Part shown: one piece after another, positions 25,342 through 32,811 of the stretch
Layout of the letters: each line of letters starts with the position of its first letter
Numbering within the stretch: the stretch's first letter is position 1
NCBI GenBank assembly: GCA_002506755.1
Contig: DAYD01000018.1
Span: 112,132-150,538, forward strand
Origin: Euryarchaeota archaeon UBA462
GTDB lineage: Archaea > Thermoplasmatota > Poseidoniia > Poseidoniales > Thalassarchaeaceae
Length of the DNA: 38,407 nt
Direction of reading: 5' to 3'
Notes under the pieces: generated by a model
The model's database searches: none
Told to the model about the DNA's origin: nothing
What the model saw: the letters and a program-made list of their open reading frames with translations, nothing else
Program-made: the position numbers and the translations under genes

Positions 25342-26136
25342 ATGGGGCCTGAGCAGGTTTGGGGTGCAAGATGGGCCAACTGCGCGCATCCACTGGCGCA
25401 TGAGTACATGAAAATCGCCTGTAAGAAAAGGTCCCTAGTTGTATTAGCGGCCGACCTTCCAACCATAGGTGAAATCGTCGAGGTTATTTCTAAAGTTGGA
25501 AGTAGAATATGTGTGTTGAAGACTCACATTGATATGGTTGAGGACTTTAGTACAAATGGTTGGTCAGATCTTGTCGATGCCGCCCGAAGAGAGGATGTTC
25601 TTTTGTTTGAAGATAGGAAATTCGCTGACATAGGAAGGGTTGCACAAACCCAGATGGGAGGTCATTACAATATTGCCTCATGGGCTGATATAGTCACATC
25701 TCACAGTGTCAGCGGACCCGATGTTGTGGATGGTATCGCTGCTGCTTGGGAAGGGATAGAGAGGGTCGGGGGCGTTCTTCTTCTAGCCCAAATGTCTAGT
25801 TCGGAGAACCTATTGGATAACAAATACAGTCACAGGACAATTGGGATGGGGTCTGCCTCCCCTCATGTGATTGGATACATAGGCAATGGAAGCTCCCCAG
25901 ATTCACTTGCGTCGCTGCGAGAAATGGTAGGAGAAGGAAAGATGATTTGGACACCGGGAATTAATATTGACGTTGAGAAAGGGGTTCTTGGACAAAGGTA
26001 TGGTCATCCTACTGACGCCGTTCGCGCCGGATCAGACGCAGTGATTGTGGGATCTGGGATTCATGGGGCGGAAGACCCTCTTGCTGCTGCTACAGAGTAT
26101 GCAGAAGCCTCTTGGATTTCATTGTTGGAGAGATAG
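25342..26136 (+). CDS. pyrF: orotidine 5'-phosphate decarboxylase, UMP-synthase type
   Basis: OMP decarboxylase, 264 residues, makes UMP in pyrimidine synthesis. The catalytic D-x-K-x-x-D array is in LFEDRKFADIG (about 88-98); phosphate-binding residues are in the C-terminal GSDAVIVGSGIHGAED segment. The N-terminal HPLAHEYMKIA ... LVVLAADLP and the FEDRKFADIG motif resemble the eukaryotic UMP-synthase/yeast Ura3 group more than typical short archaeal PyrF (about 210-230 aa). The start at 25342 is supported by the conserved HPLA segment soon after it and a GGTAAGG stretch just upstream. It diverges from fluC across 79 bases and is followed at once by a small membrane protein. Confidence 0.92.
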   Translation: MGPEQVWGARWANCAHPLAHEYMKIACKKRSLVVLAADLPTIGEIVEVISKVGSRICVLKTHIDMVEDFSTNGWSDLVDAARREDVLLFEDRKFADIGRVAQTQMGGHYNIASWADIVTSHSVSGPDVVDGIAAAWEGIERVGGVLLLAQMSSSENLLDNKYSHRTIGMGSASPHVIGYIGNGSSPDSLASLREMVGEGKMIWTPGINIDVEKGVLGQRYGHPTDAVRAGSDAVIVGSGIHGAEDPLAAATEYAEASWISLLER

Positions 26137-26137
26137 A

Positions 26138-26365
26138 ATGGCGACAGGTGATGTCGTCGGTTGGGCATGCTCAGCAAGTGTGATTCTAGCAATTTTGGGC
26201 TACATGTTTTATGAATTTAGGAAAAGGTGGAGATTAGGTCTTAGACTCGTGGCTTTAGATGAAAGTCTAGTTTATGACAATTCGATAACCGTGGAGGAGA
26301 TTACAAACGGGCCTCCGGGTAGCGTTCTAATTCAAGGTACAGTCGTTGAATACCTAGACGATTAA
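26138..26365 (+). CDS. small single-helix membrane protein
   Basis: A 75-residue protein that begins 1 base after the pyrF stop, so it is surely cotranscribed with it. Residues about 6-24 form one hydrophobic helix, followed by basic residues (EFRKRWRLGLR) and an acidic, beta-prone cytoplasmic tail ending in VLIQGTVVEYLDD. I do not recognise a family. The last codons overlap the convergent receiver-like gene by 4 bases. An alternative frame start at 26045 lies inside pyrF and is rejected. Confidence 0.65.
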   Translation: MATGDVVGWACSASVILAILGYMFYEFRKRWRLGLRLVALDESLVYDNSITVEEITNGPPGSVLIQGTVVEYLDD

Positions 26366-26982
26366 ATATCGACAATCCCTAGATATAATACAGTTCCGAA
26401 GATGCCCGCTACAATGAGAATGGAGATTCCAATAATCGGTATAATCCTCCTCTTTTTTGGTAGCTTTTTCTCCGTCGGGGGGATGTCCCCCGGCTGGGGG
26501 ATCTCTGATAGAGCGGGTAAGTCTGGTAGAGCGGGTAAGTGTGGTTGCTCGGGCTCTAACTGTGGATATAATTCATCAAGATCGGCCAGACCAGGGGCGT
26601 CTGGGATCGGCCCATTGATCAGAACCCAATTCTGATCGAGGTCGGACCTAGTCAAGGGAGTAGTTAGCACTGCTACTGCTCCAGCGGAAAATGCTGCATC
26701 GTTGGCCTTCGCTATTCTGGCCTTACTGACGACGAATACGATTCTGGCCTTGGGGTCGCTCTCCCTCATCTCCAAAGCCGCAATGTGACCGTCTAAGGTA
26801 GGTAGGTTTAGGGCCATGAAGACCATGCCTGGCTTGAGCCTGACGTATTCGTCTACCGCCTTGTCTCCATCGTCACAAATCTCTGATTTCCATCCTCTTT
26901 GACCCAATATTGACCTTATCCTATTTGCCGTGATTCGATTACTATGGACAATGAGTGCCATCGGCCTCTCTTCGGAAGTCAT
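26362..26982 (-). CDS. tail-anchored degenerate receiver-domain protein
   Basis: A 206-residue protein. Residues about 8-122 fit a response-regulator receiver (CheY) fold: ALIVHSNR strand, an LNLPTLDG loop, a VFVVSK strand and AVLTTPLTRSDL. The residues required for phosphorylation are absent: the acidic pair is H13-S14, the phospho-Asp position is A57 (MALNLP in place of xDLNLP) and the conserved Lys is T108 (LTTP in place of LTKP). A Pro/Asp/Leu-rich linker (about 125-170) with a repeated LPAL unit leads to KKLPKKRR and a C-terminal membrane helix (about 180-203), with the soluble part predicted in the cytoplasm. It is downstream of ftsY on the same strand (48-base gap). A second ATG at residue 8 (26961) is a possible start. 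Confidence 0.75.
   Translation of the reverse strand: MTSEERPMALIVHSNRITANRIRSILGQRGWKSEICDDGDKAVDEYVRLKPGMVFMALNLPTLDGHIAALEMRESDPKARIVFVVSKARIAKANDAAFSAGAVAVLTTPLTRSDLDQNWVLINGPIPDAPGLADLDELYPQLEPEQPHLPALPDLPALSEIPQPGDIPPTEKKLPKKRRIIPIIGISILIVAGIFGTVLYLGIVDI
26509..26540. repeat. short tandem repeat in the receiver-protein linker
   Basis: TAGAGCGGGTAAGT occurs at 26509-26522 and again at 26527-26540, an 18-base period. On the minus strand it encodes two copies of an LPAL unit (six-residue period) in the Pro-rich linker between the receiver-like domain and the membrane helix. Confidence 0.7.
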
Positions 26983-27030
26983 CTATGATGGCCACAGAGG
27001 CTCTGACTCAAGAAGAAGGCGGTCCAACGC

Positions 27031-28278
27031 TCACGATAAGAGGTCATCTATCAGCCAAGACGGGCTAAACGGCTCCAGATCATCATAGCCCTGTCCGGTA
27101 CCAGCCAGAACAATGGGACGTCCGGTAGCATGGGTAATCGATAGGGCTGCACCCCCCCTTGCATCAGTGTCTAACTTGCACAGCGCTGCTCCGTCGAAGG
27201 AAAGTCTCTTTTGGAACTCTTCTGCTTGGGAAACAGCGTCGTTTCCAGCTAAAGCATCAGCGACAAAGATTACCAGATGAGGTGCAGTTACTCTGTGTAC
27301 CTTGCTCAGCTCTTCCATCAGATTGGACTTATTTTGCATCCTTCCAGATGTGTCAATGATCACAACGTCGTCGCCTTTGGCTTTGGCGCTCTCAATCGCA
27401 TCTCGAGCAACGGCTGCAGAATCGCCCCCTCTTTGACTTTTGATACACCTAACCCCAAGTCTTTCTGCGTGAACTGCTAGCTGGTCTATTGCTCCAGCTC
27501 TGAAGGTGTCCGCAGCGGCAAGAACCACACTGTATCCTCGGTCATCTAGTCTCTTTGCAATCTTTGCTGAAGTTGTGGTCTTTCCGGTACCGTTGACCCC
27601 TACCATCATCAATATCACGGGGGTTTCCTCCGCTATGAATTCGGCAATAGTCCTATCAAAATCCCAGTATCCAGCCTTGAGAAGAGTCAGGAGTGCGCCT
27701 CTCAAAGCCTTCTCAACCACTTCTTCCAATTTTGCCTTCCTATTAACTCGTGCCCCGATAAGATGGGTGCGTAGACTGGTCATCAGCTCTGAAGAGGCTG
27801 AATGGCCCATGTCAGAAGAGAGTAATTCTTCCTCAAGCTCGTTAAGTATATTTTCAAGTTCCTTTCCACCTTTGACTACTCTTCCACCTCTGTTAGCCAA
27901 TGATTCCTCTAGATCTATCTGAAATTTATTGGCCTCGGAACTCACTAGTCTTCTTCCCGTCGTAGAGGTCATTTTCTCCTTTTTCATCAGGTGAGCTCCC
28001 GCTGCCTTTCTCGCTATTCTCTCTCTCCTTGCTCTTTTTCTGTCCCGGGAATTGGTGGTGCTTAGGAAAGGGTCCTCGATGTCGTCTTCGATGTCGTCCC
28101 ACTCACTCTTAGGTTCCTTAATGACCAATTTTTCAGGTGCCTCATTACTTTTCTTACTTAGCGCTATTTCACGCTTGTTGATTGCTTGTTTTGCTTCTTC
28201 TGACCCTTCCTCTACGGTTATTCCCACTTCTTTTTCTGCCTCGACGACTCTTTTTCTGAATTTATCGAAAAGACCCAT
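27031..28278 (-). CDS. ftsY: signal recognition particle receptor FtsY
   Basis: FtsY, 415 residues, is the membrane-associated GTPase that docks the SRP-ribosome complex for co-translational insertion. A charged N-terminal A-domain (about 1-120) precedes the helical N-domain and the G-domain. GTPase motifs: GVNGTGKTT (227-235), DTFRAGAIDQL (257-267), DTSGR (309-313), CKLDTDARGG (367-376) and the closing GTGQGYDDLEPFSPSWLIDDLLS. Prefoldin alpha ends 9 bases upstream, the usual archaeal pfdA-ftsY order. The A-domain is long and mixed acidic/basic, unlike very short archaeal versions. Confidence 0.97.
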   Translation of the reverse strand: MGLFDKFRKRVVEAEKEVGITVEEGSEEAKQAINKREIALSKKSNEAPEKLVIKEPKSEWDDIEDDIEDPFLSTTNSRDRKRARRERIARKAAGAHLMKKEKMTSTTGRRLVSSEANKFQIDLEESLANRGGRVVKGGKELENILNELEEELLSSDMGHSASSELMTSLRTHLIGARVNRKAKLEEVVEKALRGALLTLLKAGYWDFDRTIAEFIAEETPVILMMVGVNGTGKTTTSAKIAKRLDDRGYSVVLAAADTFRAGAIDQLAVHAERLGVRCIKSQRGGDSAAVARDAIESAKAKGDDVVIIDTSGRMQNKSNLMEELSKVHRVTAPHLVIFVADALAGNDAVSQAEEFQKRLSFDGAALCKLDTDARGGAALSITHATGRPIVLAGTGQGYDDLEPFSPSWLIDDLLS

Positions 28279-28287
28279 GATTAGCCC

Positions 28288-28806
28288 TCAGTCGTCTAAA
28301 GTTAGTTCAGTGCCCCTCTTTCGCCTTGATCTTCTCCGAGGAACGGGTGTTTCAGCCTGGTCAGGTTGGTTTTGTTTTGGCTCCTTTATTTGCATACCAT
28401 CAACGGTTTCATTGAATGTGTTGGCCAATTCTACTACATGGTTCTCTAGATCTCTATACTCTTGGTTGATTGACTGCAATATACCAAGAAGGTCCTCGTT
28501 TCTTTTACTCAAAATTTGTATTGCTTCTTCTCGAGTCTTCTCGGCCTGAATTCTACTTCCAATGTCCACAACTGCTCCTGCATCGGGTTGAATATCCGCT
28601 ACTACCTGCACTCCCGCTCCCAGTGGGATCATGGCTCCTTTTTCTCCATCTTCAGATATTGCGCCAAGTGCCTCCATTGCGTGCTCTTGCTCTAACTTGA
28701 TTCCTTCAAGACTACGAATCTGCTGCTCGAGAGATTGTAGCCTTTCCCGGTTAACCTCGACTAATTGGGCTAATCGTTGGAGCTCAGCCTTGTCCGGCTC
28801 TGTCAT
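28288..28806 (-). CDS. pfdA: prefoldin subunit alpha
   Basis: Prefoldin alpha, 172 residues, forms with prefoldin beta a hexameric holdase that passes unfolded proteins to the thermosome. The first helix (about 5-50) has heptad repeats, followed by the beta-hairpin GAMIPLGAGVQVVADIQPDAGAVVDIG (with the highly conserved Pro-Leu-Gly), and the second coiled-coil helix (about 85-135). A C-terminal extension of about 35 residues ends in a basic PRRRSRRKRG and an acidic tail, longer than most archaeal homologues. It sits directly before ftsY. Confidence 0.93.
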   Translation of the reverse strand: MTEPDKAELQRLAQLVEVNRERLQSLEQQIRSLEGIKLEQEHAMEALGAISEDGEKGAMIPLGAGVQVVADIQPDAGAVVDIGSRIQAEKTREEAIQILSKRNEDLLGILQSINQEYRDLENHVVELANTFNETVDGMQIKEPKQNQPDQAETPVPRRRSRRKRGTELTLDD

Positions 28807-28853
28807 GAGCCCGGGGGGGCCATTGGGTGCAATGAAGTCGTCGCTGACTCAAG

Positions 28854-29165
28854 TTAGTCCTCTCTAGGGGTGAGGAGTGTTGCTAATCCAGCTAATGAGG
28901 AGACGAGGAACAGTGAGATTAGTGCTATGAATCGAAGTGTTGCTTGTGACTTTGCATCCAATAGTAAATCGCAGTTTCCCGAGTCAGGAATAGTGAAGTT
29001 CCCCATTACTGCTCTGTATTCAATATCGCACTCTTTCTCGTACTCCATGTTAGCTTCATCCAGTCTGTAGATACTGTCCGCAGACAACGCTAACAAGATG
29101 ATTGAAAGCAGTACCAATAGGAATCCGCGTAGTGGGTCGCTTCTCTTATCTGGGTTTGCAGTCAT
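28854..29165 (-). CDS. small two-helix membrane protein
   Basis: A 103-residue protein with two hydrophobic helices (about 12-28 and 75-95). Between them lies an extracytoplasmic loop of about 45 residues with two Cys (C36 and C58) that could form a disulfide. The start directly abuts the stop of the APS kinase fusion gene (no gap), so the genes are cotranscribed. No family is recognised. Confidence 0.65.
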   Translation of the reverse strand: MTANPDKRSDPLRGFLLVLLSIILLALSADSIYRLDEANMEYEKECDIEYRAVMGNFTIPDSGNCDLLLDAKSQATLRFIALISLFLVSSLAGLATLLTPRED

Positions 29166-30050
29166 CTACTCTCCGTCCCAGATTCCCTCTGAAACCATGA
29201 ATTTCATTACTTTCTCTGATACATTGGCTCGATTGCCGCCCCTGACTCCAGTGGCTGAGACTTGGAAGACTTCTGGAGGTATGTCTTTCGCTTCTCTAAC
29301 CTCATATCCGACCTTTCTTCCGTAGGATACTGCCTCTATGTCTGGCATAATCCAAGCCTCCACGTCCTCCCCTGAATACCTATGCTCAATCATCCTCTTC
29401 CTCAAATCTGCTGAAAATGGGTCGGATTCTGTCACTGGGGTGTCTCTAATTCCCACTACTACCCTTTTTCCTTGGTCCAATTCTTGTTGAATCAACCACT
29501 CGTGACCGACGTGAAGTGGTTGCCATCGCCCCGGCAAAAGGACTGCTTTTGGTTTCTCGAAGAGATGAGCCAATTGGTCGACCATATCGGAGACCGTATG
29601 GCCTGGTGCTCCACTGGAGTCAAGAGTGATATGTGCGCAGTTGGGGGGGTCAAATGGATCAGTTATACCCGTAAAATTTGATATTTCTCCAGACCTAGCC
29701 TTGGCATACAACCCCTTGACATCCCTATCTTCGCACACCTCGAGAGTAGTCGACACATGCACCATTGTAGATCCTCTTGGAAGGATCTGCAGTATCTTCT
29801 CACGAACATCCTCATATGGGGTAATGAAAGAGCAGATCACTGGTGTGTGCTTTGAAATTAGGGCTGCCATTTTTGCTATTCCGAGTAAGTGCCTCTCCCT
29901 TCCTTCCCTTGAAAAGTCGGAGTTTGAAAAGAAATCCCTAATTGTGTCTCCATCCAGAAGCTCTGCTCCAAACCTCCTAGCTGCTGCCTCTGCTATTGTT
30001 GTCTTTCCTGCTCCAGAAAGCCCGATTAGCCAAATCACTTTGTTACTCAC
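29166..30050 (-). CDS. APS kinase fused to a NadM-like nucleotidyltransferase
   Basis: About 294 residues from the GTG at 30050. The N-terminal half is an adenylylsulfate (APS) kinase, which makes PAPS: P-loop GLSGAGKTT (about 10-18), LDGDTIR (about 32-38), NSDFSREGRERH (about 43-54) and the family block LEVCEDRDVKGLYAKARSGE. The C-terminal half (about 165-294) is a HxGH nucleotidyltransferase: PGRWQPLHVGH (173-183) and SATGVR (265-270), most like NMN adenylyltransferase (NadM) or cytidylyltransferases rather than ATP sulfurylase. The GTG is preceded by AGGTGG at good spacing; the longer frame to 30122 would overlap cysQ by 34 bases. cysQ is directly upstream. Kinase call firm; partner-domain substrate unknown. 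Confidence 0.85.
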   Translation of the reverse strand: MSNKVIWLIGLSGAGKTTIAEAAARRFGAELLDGDTIRDFFSNSDFSREGRERHLLGIAKMAALISKHTPVICSFITPYEDVREKILQILPRGSTMVHVSTTLEVCEDRDVKGLYAKARSGEISNFTGITDPFDPPNCAHITLDSSGAPGHTVSDMVDQLAHLFEKPKAVLLPGRWQPLHVGHEWLIQQELDQGKRVVVGIRDTPVTESDPFSADLRKRMIEHRYSGEDVEAWIMPDIEAVSYGRKVGYEVREAKDIPPEVFQVSATGVRGGNRANVSEKVMKFMVSEGIWDGE

Positions 30051-30054
30051 ACGA

Positions 30055-30060
30055 CCACCT
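30055..30060 (-). promoter_or_regulatory. ribosome binding site deciding the APS kinase fusion start
   Basis: AGGTGG on the minus strand, 4 bases before the GTG at 30050. It favours this start over the ATG at 30122, which lies inside cysQ. Confidence 0.6.
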
Positions 30061-30088
30061 GTCGAACCCGCGGACCCGAGTTTTTCAT

Positions 30089-30889
30089 TTAACTCTGGTT
30101 CTTCACCCACATCTCGTCCCACTCGCTAGACGAGGAAACTAGGAAGTATGGATTTAGCACGTTTTTCACTAGGTCATAATCTAAAGGTGCGCCGTCTGGT
30201 CCTATTACGCGACCGCCGGCCGACTCAACGACAGCGTGTGCTGCAGCTATGTCCCAGCAGGATGTGGGTCCGAATCGGGGGTAGAGATCTGCTGAGCCCT
30301 CTGCTACAACACATGCTTTGAGTGAGGAGCCCATTCTAACTAGAATGTGTGGGCCTAAATCACTTGCGAAGGCCTCATCTCTATCTGATCTATGGCTTCC
30401 ACTTGCGACTAGTTTTGTGGGGCCGTCTGTAATTGAGTTCACTTTGATGGCTGATCTGGTATTTTTCGTTAATTTCTCGGCTCGTATATTTTTACCACCT
30501 ATCCAAGTAGTGCACGTCACAGGAGCATGAACGACTCCCAAGATTGGGTTCCATCTTAACCCACTTCTTGACATCAATGCGATGTTAACAGTAAACATCC
30601 CGTTCCTCTTGATGAACTCCTTTGTACCATCAAGCGGGTCGACGAGCCAAGAAAGGTCACTCTCAACCGGGTCACCAATCCTCCCCTCTTCTGAGACTAT
30701 GGGAATATGAGAGCCTAGTTCCAATAGTCCATCCGTGATTGTGTCGTGAGCTGCTAGGTCGGCCTTGGTTAAAGGCGAGTCGTCTTTCTTTGTCTGAACT
30801 TCGATACCAATGGGCGAGTCGTAAACCTCTAGGATTCTTGCGCCAGCATCCATGGCTATGCGGATGACTTGCTCTATGTCCGATTCCAT
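30089..30889 (-). CDS. cysQ: 3'(2'),5'-bisphosphate nucleotidase CysQ
   Basis: About 266 residues from the ATG at 30889 (a longer frame to 30934 would overlap the preceding gene). An inositol-monophosphatase-fold enzyme of the CysQ type, which removes the 3' phosphate of PAP, the by-product of PAPS use. Metal-binding motifs: SEEG (66-69), WLVDPLDGTKEFIKRNGMFTV (81-101; the GTKEFI run is CysQ-specific), and the C-terminal CWDIAAAHAVVESAGG with its Asp. It lies just upstream of the APS kinase fusion, so the pair forms a PAPS synthesis/PAP disposal module. Confidence 0.92.
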   Translation of the reverse strand: MESDIEQVIRIAMDAGARILEVYDSPIGIEVQTKKDDSPLTKADLAAHDTITDGLLELGSHIPIVSEEGRIGDPVESDLSWLVDPLDGTKEFIKRNGMFTVNIALMSRSGLRWNPILGVVHAPVTCTTWIGGKNIRAEKLTKNTRSAIKVNSITDGPTKLVASGSHRSDRDEAFASDLGPHILVRMGSSLKACVVAEGSADLYPRFGPTSCWDIAAAHAVVESAGGRVIGPDGAPLDYDLVKNVLNPYFLVSSSSEWDEMWVKNQS

Positions 30890-30899
30890 TTTAGAGCCT

Positions 30900-31454
30900 C
30901 TAGAAGTCCTCAAGCCTACTAGCTGCTTCATCAAGGTTCTGCCTCGTCTCTTCGTCTAAGTAGAATAAAAATGGGTCCTCATCACCCATTATCTCCCTCC
31001 ATGAGGACATGGCTCTGGCCCAAATCTCTTCCTTGGAGTTCCATACTAGCATCCTGTCCACAAATTTGCAATACCGTTGCACTTCTTCATCATCGGGAGC
31101 CACTCTCCGTAGAATCTCATTGGTCTGGGCAATCACTATGCCCCACGTTGGATTTAGTTTGTAAGTTGTGAACGGATTCCTCTCTTGTGTTATAGTTACA
31201 TGATCCCTCCAGAGCCCAAAAATAACATCGTAAAGGAAACCGGCGAGGAGAACCAGCGACAACACCAAGACTGCTATTCCGAGAAGTCCAAGATATGTCA
31301 TGGGAATGAAGAGTAGCTTATCAGAAGAGTCGAATCTCCAGGATACATATGGCCATACCAGAAGTGTCAATGTAGCTGTCCAGAAGCCTAGACTGATCAT
31401 CGCTTGGCTCTGTTGGATTCGCCAATACTGACGCATTACTGCCTTCTTCAGCAC
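30900..31454 (-). CDS. membrane protein of unknown function
   Basis: A 184-residue protein with two hydrophobic helices (about 18-36 and 49-79, the second long enough to be two passes) and a C-terminal cytoplasmic region of about 100 residues, rich in Trp, Arg and acidic residues and probably helical. It ends 10 bases before the cysQ start and follows the ribosomal protein gene by 45 bases. No family is recognised. ATG at residue 7 is an alternative start. Confidence 0.65.
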   Translation of the reverse strand: MLKKAVMRQYWRIQQSQAMISLGFWTATLTLLVWPYVSWRFDSSDKLLFIPMTYLGLLGIAVLVLSLVLLAGFLYDVIFGLWRDHVTITQERNPFTTYKLNPTWGIVIAQTNEILRRVAPDDEEVQRYCKFVDRMLVWNSKEEIWARAMSSWREIMGDEDPFLFYLDEETRQNLDEAASRLEDF

Positions 31455-31499
31455 GTTATACCCTCTCGACTATTGGCTATCACAATTGCCCAGTCTATC

Positions 31500-31766
31500 C
31501 TACTCTTCCTCTGATTTGGGTATATCTGTTTTCACGATATTACTAATTCCAAAGTATGCCTGAACTACCGGAGCGCTAGACTCAGATGCGTCGATTTTCT
31601 TGACTTCATCAATAAAAACAAACCTCCTGGAGGCCCTATGCCTACTTCCGAAGTTGGAAAACACCCTCTCGATAGCATCATCTTTATCCTTCGCTACAAT
31701 ATCGACGGAGAAGTCTTGATCCTTGTTTCCCGCTCTAAAAGTACCTCTGGCCCTGAATGCCTTCAT
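31500..31766 (-). CDS. rpl18a: ribosomal protein L18Ae (LX)
   Basis: An 88-residue archaeal large-subunit protein of the L18Ae/LX family (also called L20a). The N-terminal block MKAFRARGTFRAGNKDQDF and the later AIERVFSNFGSRHRASRR are near-consensus. It begins the minus-strand run down to ftsY. In many archaea LX stands next to pfdA and ftsY; here five other genes stand between. A TTAA element 26-27 bases upstream fits a leaderless message. Confidence 0.93.
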   Translation of the reverse strand: MKAFRARGTFRAGNKDQDFSVDIVAKDKDDAIERVFSNFGSRHRASRRFVFIDEVKKIDASESSAPVVQAYFGISNIVKTDIPKSEEE

Positions 31767-31788
31767 GGGACTTCCGACGATAGTTCAT

Positions 31789-31798
31789 GATTTAACTT
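31789..31798 (-). promoter_or_regulatory. TATA-like element for the rpl18a run
   Basis: On the minus strand the sequence reads GTTAAATC, with TTAAAT centred about 26.5 bases before the A of the rpl18a ATG. This matches the archaeal TATA position for a leaderless transcript. Confidence 0.5.
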
Positions 31799-31902
31799 CG
31801 ATTGAGGCTGGTGAGTCCAATTTCCTCGTAATAGTGTCGTCTCAACCATCGGCTTCCCTCAAGGTTCAAGTGGGCCGCATAATTGTATGGGCATGTTCAC
31901 AA

Positions 31903-32349
31903 ATGACTGTCAATACTCCAGAAGAAGGGGATTCACCGGATCTTAGGGAAAGGCTTGGCAATATTCCAAGAGCTAGGCTAGTGGATGAGGTGGTGTCGAG
32001 GTGGGATGATGTTATCCGCTTGGAAGGGGAGCTGATCAGCATGAGGAGGAGGACCCGGGAGGCTGAAATGCTAGCAATAAGCGGCAGAGGAGAGGGTAGC
32101 CATGTCGCAGAACTAGAGGAGCGTTTGCGTGTAGCAGCATCAAAAATCCGACAGTTGGAGACTGCAGTAGAGAATGAGCGTTCAAGAAGAGAGGGGGCTG
32201 AAGCAGAATCAACAAGATTTTCAGAGCTCCAGCATGAAAACTCCCGGCTTTTGAGGAATGAAGAGGAGTTATTGCTTCTAATACTCGATATGGAGTCCCA
32301 GATTGAGAAGCTTACTCCTCTTGGTCCGAATGATCAGTCAGACGACTAG
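31903..32349 (+). CDS. coiled-coil protein of unknown function
   Basis: About 148 residues from the ATG at 31903. After a short acidic N-terminus the chain is almost fully helical and charged (about 15-140), with heptad-like Leu/Ala spacing (VAELEERLRVAASKIRQLE, LQHENSRLLRNEEELLLLILD), so a coiled-coil oligomer is likely. No membrane segment. The frame continues upstream to 31723, but that part overlaps the LX gene on the other strand and is unlike coding sequence. An ATAATTG element is at 31879-31885. The 3' end overlaps the convergent zinc-ribbon gene by 38 bases. Confidence 0.6.
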   Translation: MTVNTPEEGDSPDLRERLGNIPRARLVDEVVSRWDDVIRLEGELISMRRRTREAEMLAISGRGEGSHVAELEERLRVAASKIRQLETAVENERSRREGAEAESTRFSELQHENSRLLRNEEELLLLILDMESQIEKLTPLGPNDQSDD

Positions 32350-32764
32350 TTATCGAGGAGATGGCCCCCCAAACTGATGAGATTGTTTTCGCGAAGGGGT
32401 CTTCTCTTTGAGTGCCTGGAGCGATATCTTGAATATTAGGGACGAATGGTGTTATTTCTCCGTTGTCAAACCAAAAAGAGCCACACCTCAAGCATCCGTC
32501 AATCTCTATGGTGGTACCTTGTGCTGTCGGTACGGGCCCCTTGACCATTTCCCCCTGACACTTGGGACACCTATAGCCGGCAGGACTGCCATCAAATACG
32601 AATGTTCGAAGGCTTCTTAGAATGGTCTGCCTCATGGTAGAGGTCAACCACCGGTCTGATGCTAGGATACCACGGCAAAAGCCACAGTAGTGCATTTGTC
32701 CGGATACAGCGTCTCCATGCAGGCTCATTTCGGTGTTGCATACCGGGCAGGTGACATCTGACAT
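32312..32764 (-). CDS. TFIIB-type zinc-ribbon protein (zf-TFIIB family)
   Basis: A 150-residue protein with two Cys-rich modules. The first is CPVCNTEM (6-13) with CGFC (27-30). The second, CPKCQGEM (about 66-73) with DGCLRCGSFWFDNGE (about 89-103), matches the zf-TFIIB signature (CPxC...C..CG..W.D.GE). The C-terminal part is a short amphipathic helical tail. The family is small and of unknown function; metal binding is probable. It follows the GGGP synthase by 47 bases on the same strand. Confidence 0.78.
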   Translation of the reverse strand: MSDVTCPVCNTEMSLHGDAVSGQMHYCGFCRGILASDRWLTSTMRQTILRSLRTFVFDGSPAGYRCPKCQGEMVKGPVPTAQGTTIEIDGCLRCGSFWFDNGEITPFVPNIQDIAPGTQREDPFAKTISSVWGAISSITSRLTDHSDQEE

Positions 32765-32811
32765 TCGATAGGTCGGGTCGGACTAATGGTATGAGGCTGT
32801 CTGATATATGC

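Noticed and set aside
25263..25466. 68-residue N-terminal extension of FluC
   Set aside because: Lies over pyrF and its upstream region, has no family resemblance, and the internal ATG gives the normal CrcB length.
26478..26491. GGGGG-ATGT-CCCCC hairpin
   Set aside because: Within the coding sequence for the Pro/Gly linker of the receiver-like protein; explained by Pro and Gly codons.
28052..28549. 165-codon plus-strand open frame across the ftsY/pfdA junction
   Set aside because: Ser/Leu-rich translation typical of the antisense of charged coiled-coil genes; both FtsY and prefoldin are unmistakable on the other strand.
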